Shown piece after piece: positions 32,760-44,149 of a stretch of 64,000 bases of DNA. Source of the stretch: Panax quinquefolius (Eukaryota; Streptophyta; Magnoliopsida; Apiales; Araliaceae). The stretch lies in NCBI GenBank assembly GCA_020205615.1, contig CM035164.1, positions 3,809,501 to 3,873,500 on the forward strand, given 5' to 3'. Both the position numbers and the translations under genes were made by a program. Within the stretch, counting starts at the first letter, position 1, and each line of letters starts with the position of its first letter. The notes under the pieces are model-generated. The model saw only the letters and a list, made by a program, of their open reading frames with translations, was not told where the DNA came from and did not search any database.

Positions 32760-33634
32760 TCAGAGATGACAAATCCCTCCGAGCGGATGGTATTGTCGAG
32801 CAGTCTTGAAATGAGTCCCCTCTTGAGTTCTAGAAAACTCTTCTCACATTCTTCGCTCCAACCGAACTTTGTATCTTTCCGAGTCAGCTGAGTTAATGGA
32901 GTAGTAATTCGAGAAAATCCTTCCACGAATCTCCGATAATAACCAGCTAAGCCGAGAAAGCTATGTACTTCGGTCACTGATTTAGGTTTCTCCCAGCTTT
33001 GAATTGCTTCAATCTTTGCTGGGTTAACAGATATTCCATGACTTGATACTACTTGCCCAAGGAATGCTACTTCCTCAATCCAGAATTCGCATTTCTTCAA
33101 CTTGGCATAAAGCTTATACTCACGAAGCTTTTGGAGTGTCAGCCTCAAATGTTGCTCATGATCTTCACGGATTTTGGAATAAATAAGGATGTCATCAATA
33201 AAGACGACCACAAAGTGATCGAAATATTCCTTGAATACTCGGTTCATCATATCCATGAAGGCAGCAGGAGCATTAGTCAATCCAAAGGACATGACTAGGA
33301 ATTAATAATGCCCGTACCGAGTTCTGAAAGCCATCTTTGGAATGTCATCGGTTCTAATATTCAATTGGTGATATTCGGAACGAAGATCAATCTTTGAAAA
33401 GAATTTGACTCCTTGCAACTGGTCAAACAGGTCATCAATACGTGGCAATCGATACCTATTTTTGATGGTGATATGATTCAACTCCCGATAATCAATACAA
33501 AGTCGCTTACTCCCATCTTTCTTCTTCACGAATAGAATAGGAGCACCCCAAGGAGAAGTACTAGGACGAATAAAGCCAATGTCTAACAATTCCTGCAGTT
33601 GGGTCTTTAACTCCTGAAGTTTAATAGGAGCCAT
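32760..33634 (-). pseudogene. Reverse transcriptase of element R
   Basis: Reads [51 protein letters not shown], then [17 protein letters not shown] and the catalytic FIDDILIYS, followed by [19 protein letters not shown]. These are canonical Ty3/gypsy RT motifs. The frame is continuous except for one nonsense codon (TAA at 33304-33302, in YGHY-stop-FLVMSFG) and a frameshift near its end. It copies element RNA into DNA in virus-like particles. This is the least damaged catalytic domain in the window. Confidence 0.92.
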
Positions 33635-33949
33635 TCGATATGGGGCTTTGAAAATGGGTTTTGTACCGGGTTCAAGGTCGATACAAAATTCAATTTCACG
33701 CTTTCGAGGTAGGCCGGAAGTTCTTCTTGAGAATACGTCGAAAATTTATTAACAATAGAAATATCGTTCAAAACTGACGTATTTTTGTTTAAATCTGTGA
33801 CATGAGCTAAGAAAGCTTGACATCCGTTTTTCAATAAATGAATAGCTTTATGGCTTGAGATGACCGTGATTGATTTTAATGGTTTGGTCACTTGAATTGG
33901 CATAATAGGTTGATTAGGAATATGAAAGCTAACAACCTTACGAAACAAT

Positions 33950-34349
33950 CAATTTTTGCATGATGAGTAGTTAACCAATCAATCCACAGAATCACGTCAA
34001 ATGCAAGTATTTTCAATGAAATAAGATCTACGGTAGTGTGAGGGTACCGATTTGAACCAAACAAGACTTATAAGCAGTGGATGTAATGAAGGTTTCTCCC
34101 AATCTGAGTTTCCACAGATAAGTCAAAATCTAATTTCTCCGGAGTCAAATTTAATCGATGAGCGCAAGTAGGAGAAATAAAAGAATGGGTAGAACCGGTA
34201 TCAAATAAAGTATAGATTTCGTTAGAGTTTATGATAAGCTTACCCGTGATGACCTCATTCGGGTTCCTTGTTTTCTGGGAGGTCATAACAAACGCTTTCC
34301 CTTGCACTACTGGTTTTGACTTTTCTGGGACGGCCTTTGGTGCCTCCAT
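33950..34349 (-). pseudogene. Aspartic protease of element R
   Basis: Contains GKLIINSNEIYTLFDTGSTH and SFISPTCAHRLNL, with the catalytic DTGS. After a frameshift near 34080 it continues to the VILxIDWLTTHHA region (about 33990). Upstream it joins the end of gag (KAFVMTSQKTRNPNEV). Confidence 0.88.
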
Positions 34350-34359
34350 CCTAGCTGAA

Positions 34360-35464
34360 GTTGTCTTCGGTGAACGACAAAAATCGGGCTAAGTGACCTT
34401 CTTCCACAATTATAACATGCTTTGGACTGACATCGCATAGCTTGGGCCGATGTGCCCCTCCCTCCGCATTTGAAACATATGGTAGGTGGTCGTTCTCCTT
34501 CCTTAATGATGGTCTTTGGTCTTGACGTCTTTCCATCATTATTGAATCTCCTCTTCTTGAAATGTCCATTCTTATTATTTTGGCCATGATTACCACCGAA
34601 GTGGTTACCATTTCGCCTTTATTGATTCCCTCACGCTTGTTGTTGTCACCGCTTGATGATCGCTTCTCCCGGTATTATCATTTTGCTTGTACTTGCTCTT
34701 TTAGTTCGCGTTGACTCGTTATCGCTCTCCACTAATCGAGCCCTATTTACAACATCTGAATATAAACACAGCTTTATGAGAAATAAGATGTTGACGTATC
34801 TCCGACTTCAAACCTCTTAAAACATCTGTGTCATTCTCTCTTCATTATCCACCAGGTGGGACGAAATTGGGATAACTCATAAAATTTAGCCTCGTATTGC
34901 GACACGGTCCATATTGTTTTGTTCCAACTTGATAAACTCCACCTCCTTCATGTGTGACGAATACTTTCGGAAAGTATTTGTCGTTGAATGACTCTTGGAA
35001 CTTCTCCCAAGACATCTTCAATCGGCGGGTTAAGTACGCTTTTCCGATTTCCACCATGTCTGCCTCTCCGCAAGAATATAAAGGTGGCAAAGGAACCTTT
35101 TTCTCCTCGGAGCATCCCAAGACATCAAATATCTTGGTGATCTTCTTTATCCATGCTTCCGCCATAAGTGGTTTTGGCTCTCCTTAAACTCGGTGGTCCC
35201 GGCTCCTTGAATCGCTTATTTAGCGGTGACCACCTCGAGAGTTTCAGTGTTTCCACCGCATTTTGAACAAGAGTCGCTCTACTTTCTTTGTTGCATGAAT
35301 TGCATAAAGCCCCGAAACATTTGATCATTCATCATTTGGTCGGTGTTGTTGTTGTTTGCGTGAGGATTGTCGCCTTCTTGATGCACATTATCCCGATTAT
35401 TGATATGTGGTGAATCAACGATCGCTTATGCTCCATTGCTATTCTCAACATTCTCGGATGTCAT
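34360..35464 (-). pseudogene. Gag of element R
   Basis: The ATG at 35464 starts MTSENVENSN. The central domain includes AWIKKITKIFDVLGCSEEKK and WEKFQESFNDKYFPKVF. The C-terminal part holds two damaged CCHC zinc knuckles (one reading CFKCGGRGHIGP in a shifted frame, about 34410-34475). Gag forms the particle and packages RNA. Multiple stops and frameshifts break it. The N-terminal 10 residues are the same as those of the hybrid frame in D. Confidence 0.8.
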
Positions 35465-35625
35465 TTTCGAATCATCGCCACAAACAATGGTTAATTGACA
35501 TGTAACATATTATCCCTAAATTACGACCGACCAATTAAATACCACATAAACTTAGTGTGTCATACTAGCGAAGGAATTCTCCGCCTCCCTCCTAGTACTA
35601 TTCTCACATCTTAGCCGGGATCATA

Positions 35626-35646
35626 TCCTAAGCTTTGATACCAACC
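35626..35646 (-). promoter_or_regulatory. Primer binding site of element R
   Basis: Minus strand TTGGTATCAAAGCTTAGG, the same iMet-type site as in D, two bases from the 5' LTR end. Confidence 0.85.
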
Positions 35647-36204
35647 GTGACGCCCCCAAAATTAGGTATACATCACCCATCTTGGGTGCGTCGGATACAT
35701 GGTACAAAATTCAAATACAACTTACTAATACAACTATGTCGTGTATAATACGACAAAACATAATCGTGAGTTTGAATACAATTATTGTCTACTAGAGATT
35801 ATACAAACTCAAAAGGAGTCCTCATTACAATTATTAACACACTATTTCATAGAATAGTGAGGACTACTAATGCTATCCTCTGGACCGTCACTCTGCTTCC
35901 CGACTAGTCCCTCATTATGTTCTCATTTCCTGAAGATAACAGTGAAAGAAAGGGTGAGCTCAACTAGCCCAGTAAGAAATATTATGACTAAGATAATGCA
36001 GAATAAATTATCGTTAGCCTTCAACAGTGTTAAACTGATAAAATATAACAACATCAAGTATAAGCTGCAGTATGAACAAGCAATCCATTAAAAGAGTCAA
36101 GTAAAGAATAAAATCTACTATCTTTTATGATTTAAAAGGTTTTTCATGACTTTTATCATTGGGACTCGACAATAAATAATCCACATCATCGAATCACCCC
36201 CACA

Positions 36205-36435
36205 CTACTACCGAGGATATTCTTTAGTATCACGACCATAAATTATCCATGACTACTGACCCAAAGACATTCGTGTATTCATTAATGGTCATGATCATGC
36301 CAACAACTATCCATTAATGCACTACGGGCCAATGATAACTTTTACCACATCATTTGTAACATTACGGTACATGATTACAATCGAATAATCCCCAGTCATA
36401 ATCATACCAAGTCCATCTATGCACTACAGCCACGT
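36205..36435 (-). repeat. Hairpin array (GTAGTGC loop) in R 5' LTR
   Basis: Four units, partner of 28845-29075; loop scrambles differ between the two LTRs. Confidence 0.7.
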
Positions 36436-36781
36436 GATGACTTTCAACATAATATAAACATGAGGATGATGACAATGATATAAGAATTCAATAAAACAAG
36501 TTCAAGAATTAATTTATCTAGAAACTAATAATGTCCAAATTGTCAACATGATACTGCTTTATAGAGTAAAATTCAAGAATGACCAGAAGAATATTTTCAT
36601 GAAAAGATACTGGATGAAGCCCAAATATCAAAGATATTCTACTAATTTCATGGAGTATAGAAGTCAAAACTTTAACCAACTGAGTATAATAAAGAATGGA
36701 ATAACAAAAGAAATCACCATGCATGCGGTACTTCGCATAGACAGGTTATTCCAACAGAATAATAATGAAGCACTAGGCCTC

Positions 36782-36789
36782 TATTTATA
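36782..36789 (-). promoter_or_regulatory. TATA box of R 5' LTR
   Basis: Minus strand TCTATAAATAGAGGCCTAGT; this is the promoter that would drive R. Confidence 0.75.
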
Positions 36790-37706
36790 GAAGATTTCTA
36801 GCTTAGCACTTGAAATGTGATAAAGCAAGTGGCTTGACGACTGGTGATGTGAAAAGAAAAGTGGGTTGACGCCTGTAATGTGAAACAACAATTGGTTCGA
36901 CGCCTGTAATATGAAACGGCAAGTGGTTTGACGTCTGGTAAAGGTAGTTAGTATTGACGAAGGTAATTACTATTGATGAAGGTAATTACTATTGACGAAT
37001 GTAATTACTATTGACGAAGAGACTCTTAGATGATGACATATGGGCCCCCCATAAAATAACCAAACTTACCACAAACGTCTCATAATAGACTCTTTATATA
37101 CATCAAGGATTGAATAAATATTACCATAAATTATTTTATTTTTAATCAACACATATTTAATCTTTCAACAATTATTAATCATTTATAACTTGTCGTCTCA
37201 ATTATTGATTTAATAATATAACATATTATCTGAGATGATCTTGTGTGACAATAATTGAATCAATAATATAAGAGATATGATGCAAAGAATTACTGTAGTA
37301 ATAATTGAGTATAAATGAGTGACTTCTCACGTAAGCATTAATAATAATCAATACCGTGTCTTCTTATGCAACCACAGACATCGCATTTACTTTTACTAAG
37401 GGTAGTTCAACAGCTTTAAACGGTAACACCTCCGCAGATTATTTTCATATAAAGTATTTTTGTCGTTTTCTCAATCCGATGAATAATTCCGTTAAATGGT
37501 CCACTTAATGATTGTCTTTGTCATTTAATATTTTTCCGACAAAAGAATATTCCCCGATCAAACGAATATTTTATAACAACTTGCTTACTTTGCAAAATTT
37601 ATAAATATTACCAACAACTATAACATTATATCAAATTTACTCTATAATATTCAAAAATAATATTTATAAAAAATTCATCTTTATTTATAAAAATTGGGGT
37701 CTTACA

Positions 37707-37830
37707 GCCTTCATCGCCTTTTGTCACAAAGCAGGCATCCCTCCCACCATTGATTTTTTCTTCACCTTTTTCTTACTTAACAGATCCCAAGAACCTGGCT
37801 TCAAAACTCTAAGCAAACAACCACTAAATT
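37707..37830 (+). pseudogene. Gypsy-type putative transposase gene, 3' part
   Basis: Resumes the gene cut at 28281: AFIAFCHKAGIPPTIDFFFT then FFLLNRSQEPGFKTLSKQ. Across the insertion the two halves give a continuous family pattern (PN...I..F..FCH.AGIPPTID.F...F.L). The gene ends in AT-rich sequence shortly after. Confidence 0.6.
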
Positions 37831-37889
37831 TGTTATTTGTGGTTTTAAGAATAAAAATAGGTACAATTTTGTGATTTAAAGACCCGGAT

Positions 37890-38212
37890 AATGAAAAAAC
37901 AAAAACATATATTAAAAAAAATTGTTATTTCTGACAAAATAAACTATTTCCAACAAAATTTTTGTCGGAATAAAGTTCACCAAAATTATGCAGATCAGGC
38001 TGCCACATGGACTTATTAATCCTGACAAAAAAATTTGTCACATGAATTTCCTTGGAATTATACTATTTCTGACAGAAATTCCGTTAAAATTAATTTCGAC
38101 GAAACTTTTGACAAAATTTATTTTTGAAACAAAATTTACGACAAATTTGTTGTCGATAATAAGTTAATTCTGTCAGAATTTTCCATCGAAAATAGCTAAT
38201 TTTCTTGTAGTG
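37890..38212 (+). mobile_element. Right end of a CACTA element (fragment)
   Basis: Ends AATTTTCTTGTAGTG, the complement of CACTACAAGAAAATT. The preceding 300 bp contain repeats around TTCTGACAGAATT, TTCCGTTAAAATT and TTCGACGAAA, typical of subterminal repeats. No left partner was found, and the terminus differs from that at 25436. Confidence 0.6.
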
Positions 38213-39313
38213 TGTCTTAACTGTCAGAACTACCATTGATATACTAAGAAATTGGTATATCCTAGCCTGCTAATTTATATTTTGGAGAATATATATTTTT
38301 ACGATTGTTATATTTTTAGTGTTTTTCAAGTGTGAAATTTAATGGAGAAATTGAGCTTTTAAACGAAATAAGTTAGGGCTTAAAAGCCGACTACTTCAAG
38401 CTATGGGCAAGCCCATTAACTTAATTGGAGAGATAAGCAACATTGGCTTTAAAGTACCGGTCCAAAGTTTGCAAATAAAATCCAATTGTCTTCACAGCTT
38501 TTGGAGAATCAAACCAAATAAATAAAAAAAGTAATTGAAGCCAATAAGATTTTAAAAGGGGGAGCAACATCATCAATTAAAAAAAGGACATGAAAAGCCT
38601 ACTTTGAAAAAAAAGGAGCAGTGACATTGGAGAAAAAGGAGCAACACTTTGATTTATTTTCCCTTTTAATGGTACCAAATAGTTTATTGTTATTTTCTTT
38701 TCTTCTAGCAATTCATGAGTTCTTTGATTTCGAATAGTAAGGAGAATATAGTTTCTTTTTTGAGTTATTTGGATATTGCGATTCAAAACTTATTTATTAT
38801 TATTATTTATTTCATTTTCTTCAATTAATTAGTACATTCAAGTTCAAGTGAGTATTATGTTTATTTGATTATGCATAATCTAATTATGTTTTGTGTTCCA
38901 ATTTCAAGCATGCTAGACTAGGTTATTTTCTAGTGTTGAGGATGAATATAATCGATTGATTCCATTTCACATATTCATGCCAATTGATTCTACCAATTTA
39001 GTGATTTAAAGTAAAAAAAATAATTCTTTCTATTGGATGCCAATTTTTACTGATAAAAAAATTATGGTTGGATTCTCGTTATTATTTATTGGATTCAATT
39101 TATGATTTGATTAAAGTGGATATAAACTGTGTTTTAATGAAAATAATGAGTGTTTTTATTTTATACATATGTTTGGCTATGAAAGAATTAACAATTGAAT
39201 TTTAAAGATTAATTGGACTTAATTGATTTTATTTTATGCATTTAGTAGAGTCGAGAGACTAAACTAGTGCGTGATAAACAGTAGAGTTTATTGTGCATGA
39301 ATAATAGGAAAAT
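38213..39313. other. AT-rich sequence, unassigned
   Basis: No convincing reading frame. The part 38640-39020 (with CTAGTGTTGAGGATGAAT and ATCGATTGATTCCATTTCAC) looks like leader sequence of some plant retroelement, but I cannot name it. Confidence 0.4.
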
Positions 39314-39699
39314 CACTACAAGAAATAGGGTTATTTTCGACGAAATTAAGGTTGATCGAATTTATTATCTCGAAATTAGTCTATTCTCGACGGAATATTC
39401 AGTCGGTCATAATTCCCTCGCGGATAGTACAAAGTCGACGAAATTCCGTCGACATTAGGATACGGCTGTGGCGCGAAAGTTTCCCTCAAGCGCGAATGAG
39501 AACCTCGACGGAATAAGCATTAAGGTTGACTGATTATACGTCGAGGATATATTAGGGTCGACGAAAGTATTTGCGATGGAATTCCATCGAGAATAGTAAA
39601 TATTAAAACCCCAAATCGCTATCAGTAGCGCCTCACTTGGTCACAAACATTTCTATCTCTTTCTTTCACAGGTCTTTCGATCTCTCGATCTCTCGGTTT

Positions 39700-40435
39700 T
39701 TGTGGCGTTAAATCTCACCTCTTTGCTCCTCGGTAGCCGGCCTCCTCCTCCCTCGACTCGCCGCTCTTTGGGTCACGTCTCAGGTTACTCCCACTAGCAC
39801 TTGTCGGCTTGGGACGAAAGTCTTTGCCGAGGATACCAAATACCGACTATCTGCTTTAGTAGGTATAATATTTTAGTTTATTTCTTATTTATGAATAAAG
39901 TAAACTTAATTATAATATTATTCATGTTATATTTATTTTTGTAGGCTCTAGCCAGCGTCTGCGTCCAAGAGCCCCTGTGGGACCATCACACACGGGCGCT
40001 GGCTTAGACGATGCTTTGTTCCAGCGGGTTGTGGCTGCCTTCTCGGAGATGTTTGAGACGGATCCGCTATTCTGTCATCGGGACCTGCTTAGCCGTTCTC
40101 GCCTCCATCAGCTTGCGCAGGACATTACAGCTGGTGCCACCGTCGAGAGTATGGGTATCCTTCCGGAGCAGCTCGTCGCTCTATGCGACGAGATTGTTCG
40201 GATGGTGGTTACCTTACTACTGGACGCATTTGGGCCATTGCTAAGTCAACCCTCGACTATTCATGTATACTATTCATAATATATTTCAAGTATATATTAT
40301 GTATGTTATGTAATTTTCATTTAATTAGTTATCTTTAACTGTATTATATAGATGGACTAATGTGTTAAATTATATTATCTCAACAGGGTGATGATTAGGC
40401 TGACGATGCTGAGTGGTTAGACGATGACGACGGCC
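39700..40435 (+). pseudogene. Second-gene exons of the outer CACTA
   Basis: After an acceptor TTTTTGTAG the exon at 39945-40279 is open and reads GPSHTGAGLDDALFQRVVAA, then DPLFCHRDLLSR and HQLAQDITAGATVESMG, with no stop until YYS. An upstream exon (about 39720-39853) reads SQVTPTSTCRLGTKVF, and a last one (40387-40440) is acidic with two stops. This is the 3' part of a Ptta/En/Spm-type gene, homologous to 25826-26343. The 5' exons are missing. Confidence 0.6.
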
Positions 40436-41019
40436 CGTGACATATATAGTTTTGTATATGATTTGTATATATTTACTTAGTTTTTAGCTTAATGTGATGT
40501 AAATTTTATTAGTTTAGCTAATTTTTGACGTATTGTAGCTTTTATTTACCATTACTTTCGTTTGACATATTTACGTTAATGTAAATGCATATTTGATATA
40601 CTTTAGTTGATTAGAACTTTAGTTTAATGTCATATTCAAGGTAGCCTTGGTAATTAATATTCATGTTGGCCATTATTGTTGGCCTTGGATTATATTTGTG
40701 TGTTATGTGCTGTTGGGAAAAAAACAGGTTTACATGTACAAAAAATGTGGGTATTATTACCCTGGATATTGCCAAAACAGGAAAAATATTAAAAAAGAAG
40801 AAGAAGATAAAGTCGATGGAATATCACTATACTCAACGGAATTCCGTCGAGATTAAGCCCCTCTAAATTTTCACAAGATACCACATGGCATGTTTATTAC
40901 CGACCAAATATTCTCGAAGGATATAATTCAGTCGACAATAGATTAATCTCGACCGAATATTCCGTCGAAATAAAGCCCCTCCTAATTTTCCATAAGATCA
41001 CTACAAGAAAAAGGTTTAT

Positions 41020-41145
41020 CAGCGACCACTACTATCAGCGACCGTATATGCGGTCGCTAATTCTCCTATCGACGACCGATATCTGTGACCGTGATTTAAT
41101 CCAGTCGCTATTATATATCATGCGGTCGCTGATCGGTCGCTATCA
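41020..41145. repeat. Left subterminal repeats of the inner CACTA
   Basis: Alternating AGCGACC and GGTCGCT motifs, often in palindromes (GCGACCGTATATGCGGTCGC). Confidence 0.75.
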
Positions 41146-42504
41146 TAATTATAAGACCCCGAAATTTTTTTAAATAAAAAGGAATTTCCTTTATTTATTA
41201 TTTTGAAATAGTAAGGGTGAATTTGATTAATGTGGTAAAATACGCAAATATTTTAAATAAGCAAGTGGTGATAAAATATTCATTATTGTCGGGGAATATT
41301 CGTTTGGTCGTGGAATATTAAATGCTTGTCGGAATATTAAATGCACTGACGGCGCTAGCCTTTTGTGGGCCCCATAGCGGAAAGCGATTGGATGAAGAAA
41401 ACGACAAATATAAGTTGTTTATAAATAACGGCGTAGTTATTACTGCATTATCTTGTTGGAATACCCGGTGGTTAAAACACACTATCATCGTGTTGTTGAA
41501 CAAGAAGATGGCCAGTATTGCACCAATTATTGATTCTTACGTAGAAAGGCACTACTCAATAATTATTACATAATTCTTATTCGATATTTTATTTTATTGA
41601 TTTAATAATTGCTGCGTTGATATTTTATATTGCTATTGTTTCAATAATTGTCATTACACAAGTAGTTTTCATTATCGAAGAAATAATTCATATTATCTCG
41701 AATAATATTATTAGATAACATTATTGGCAATGTCTAGAAAGTTCTGCTCAAGGAGAGGTTTGGTCACCTAATTGCGCGCCAAGATGAGAGATCCTTATTG
41801 AAAAGCCCTCTTTCTGAGAACCGCACGGTTGTCGATATTGTGATTTTGTAATATTATTTGTGAATAATTAATTATTGATTCATATGATAAGGAAAATATT
41901 GATTTTATGTGGATATAGATGGAGAAAATTTTAATGTGACAATTGTTGAAAATTGAAATTTTATCTTTTCTCGATAAAATAATTTATTTAAATATATTAT
42001 TATATTATAATAATATAATAATGGTGATATTTTTACAAATCGAATTTGGGATATATGAGTATACTGAGGAGGAAGAGTATTTTTTGTTGCAATAAATATT
42101 TAAAACATGTTAAACATGTCTCAATTGGACCCCATTTATTGACCGAAAATTTGATTATAGCTGTAAAATCACCCGTTTGTGGATTTCGGTCAATTTCATT
42201 TGGAATTCGGAAAAACTTTCTTTACGAAAAGTTGTAGAGAATTGAATTTCTTATAAAAACTTCATGAGATTCAATTTTTCTGATAAAAGAGCTATTTATT
42301 ATGAATTATTGAAGTTCCAAAGCTCAAAATAATTGATTTTTGGAAGTTTTAATTATTTATATCAACAAAAACGTTTTTTATTGTTTTGGTTGGCCCCCAC
42401 GTGTTGTAAACATGCTGATTTCGTGAGTCTTGGTTGGCGTAGGAATATATATAATATATTATTATTATATTAAATTTTCTCATTTTGGTTTTCTAGCGAT
42501 TTCC

Positions 42505-42512
42505 TATAAATA
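42505..42512 (+). promoter_or_regulatory. TATA box of LTR1
   Basis: TATAAATA within TTCCTATAAATAGGGTGCTT. Confidence 0.75.
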
Positions 42513-42787
42513 GGGTGCTTAGGTTAGAATTGAAAATCACACCGAAATCAAGTTTTCTCTCTATATTATCGAGCGTATTCTTGTGAGTATTTTGAGTATA
42601 CTTTGAGTATTGCTATACTGATCGGTGCAAGTTCAAGTCATAGCCTATATCCTGTTTCAACTAAAGATCTTGTCTTTCGAGGTAAGGGATGTTATTTTCT
42701 TCTCAAATGATATTATTTCTTCAATATCATTATCTTTGAAATATTAGTTGGAACTTTTTATCAAATTTGGAACTTTCCATGTATAAG

Positions 42788-42990
42788 GGTTACTTATTCA
42801 TGAGTTACTATTCACGAGTTACTATTCATGAGTTACTATTCACGAGTTACTATTCACGAGTACTATTCACGAAGCGTGAAGATGTTTTTTGTAAAATTTC
42901 TATCTTTTAGTGTCTGAGAGTTACTTATTCACGTGATACGGCCTATTCACGTGATACTACCTTATTCACGAATCGTCACTATTCACCTTT
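42788..42990 (+). repeat. 14-bp tandem repeats in LTR1
   Basis: About six units GAGTTACTATTCAY then diverged units around CACGTGATACGGC. Confidence 0.75.
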
Positions 42991-43221
42991 AAAAAAAATG
43001 AAATTTCTTCATTTTGTCCAAAATATCTATTATGGATACTAGCTTTGATTGTATCCATGTTTTGATCATTCTTGAATTTTACTCCACTATGATTACTTAT
43101 GAAGTATTTTTGAACTTGGATTGTTTAAAATACGAATCCTTAATCATTGTCATTTTATTTCACTGGATTCGTTTTCTTTGAAATATTTTTCATCATCCTC
43201 AGTCCTAAATGATGATATTCT

Positions 43222-43430
43222 TGAATATCTTTGGCTTTGTAGTGCAAAGATGAATGATTTCTTGATGAATATCTTTGGCCCGTAGTGCAAAGATGAATGG
43301 GGGTTGAGATGAACATGATCGATCGATTAATATCTTTCTTTGGCTAGTAGTGCAAAGATGAATGTGTGTTTAGATGAACATGACCAATCGATGAATATCT
43401 TTGGCACATGGTAGTGCAAAGATGAATATT
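43222..43430 (+). repeat. Hairpin array (GTAGTGC loop) in LTR1, four units
   Basis: Stem ATCTTTG (43227-43233) with CAAAGAT (43245-43251) in the first unit; identical stems in the other units, with variable spacers between. Confidence 0.8.
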
Positions 43431-43980
43431 TGATTCCGTATATATATTGATTGATGTTACTGGGATAAAATATCGACGATGAACTTTTAAATTCATATAT
43501 AGAAGATAGTAGTTTGCATTCTCTACTTAACTCTTCTAATGAATTGTTGTTTCAATTGCAATTGTTGATTTAAAACCGGTTTGTCTATTGTATTCTATTA
43601 GATTTTTCCTGTTGGAGACTAACGATAATTTGTTGTATATTATCTTAGTCATAATATTCTTTACTTGGGCTAGTTGAGCTCACCCTTTTCCTTTTTGTTC
43701 CATTTTTTCTTCTTAGGAGGCGAGAATGTAGCGAGTACTAGTCGGGTATATGGAATGAAGGTTCTAGAGAGAGTTGTTTAGTAGTCCTCACCATTTTGTA
43801 AAATAATGTATCAATAATTATGATGGGGATTTATTTGGGTGTGGATATTGTCTGTATGGCAATATTTGTATTTAAACTCACAATTTATATGTTGTAATAA
43901 TAAAGTTGTAGTTATTTCATATCATGTATTGACAACTCTTCGTAATAGGTGATGTATACCTATTTTGGGGGCGTCACAAT

Positions 43981-43996
43981 TGGTATCGAGCTTAGG
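43981..43996 (+). promoter_or_regulatory. Primer binding site, first interior of T
   Basis: TGGTATCGAGCTTAGG, two bases after LTR1. Confidence 0.75.
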
Positions 43997-44149
43997 ATAT
44001 GATCTCCATGAGATCGGGGAATAGAACTAGGAGGGGAGAGACGAGTAAATCCTTCGCTAGTGTGTCCTACCTAAGCTTATTTGTTGGTTGGTCATAATAT
44101 AGGGGTATTATGTGATTTTGTTAATTTGTTTAATTAACCCTTGTTTTAT

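Larger units (their letters stand above)
28282..37706 (-). mobile_element. Element R: near-complete Ty3/gypsy (Tekay/Del-like chromovirus)
   Basis: Read on the minus strand: 5' LTR (37706-35647), primer site, gag, protease, RT, RNase H, integrase with GPY/F and chromodomain, polypurine tract, 3' LTR (30814-28282). Total 9.4 kb, interior 4.8 kb. Flanks are GCCAT (28277-28281) and GCCTT (37707-37711), a target-site duplication with one change. The target is a putative transposase gene. All domains are recognisable but several frameshifts and stops make it inactive. It is the only copy here that still has the RT core. Confidence 0.92.
35647..37706 (-). mobile_element. 5' LTR of element R, with internal deletion (2.06 kb)
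   Basis: Minus-strand start TGTAAGACCCCAAT at 37706 and end GGGGGCGTCACG at 35647. It is closely similar to the 3' LTR except that the TTATTCC array and adjoining leader are missing. At about 36765 the sequence goes from CCAACAGAATAATAATGAAG straight to the bases just below the TATA box. The TATA box (36782-36789) and the GTAGTGC array (36205-36435) remain. Confidence 0.9.
42682..43716 (+). other. Predicted leader intron in LTR1
   Basis: Donor TTTCGAG-GTAAGG, acceptor TTTCTTCTTAG-GAGGCGAG; 1,035 bp. Confidence 0.5.
41150..43978 (+). mobile_element. LTR1 of array T, type 2 (2.83 kb)
   Basis: Starts TATAAGACCCCG (first G changed to A) and ends GGGGGCGTCACA. Holds a TATA box (42505), donor (42682), 14-bp repeats, hairpin array and acceptor (43716). 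Confidence 0.92.

Noticed and set aside
25436..38212. One large CACTA from the left end at 25436 to the right end at 38212
   Set aside because: Terminal sequences differ (CACTACTAGAAAAAGG against CACTACAAGAAAATTAG), subterminal motifs differ, and flanking trinucleotides (GAT and TGT) do not match.
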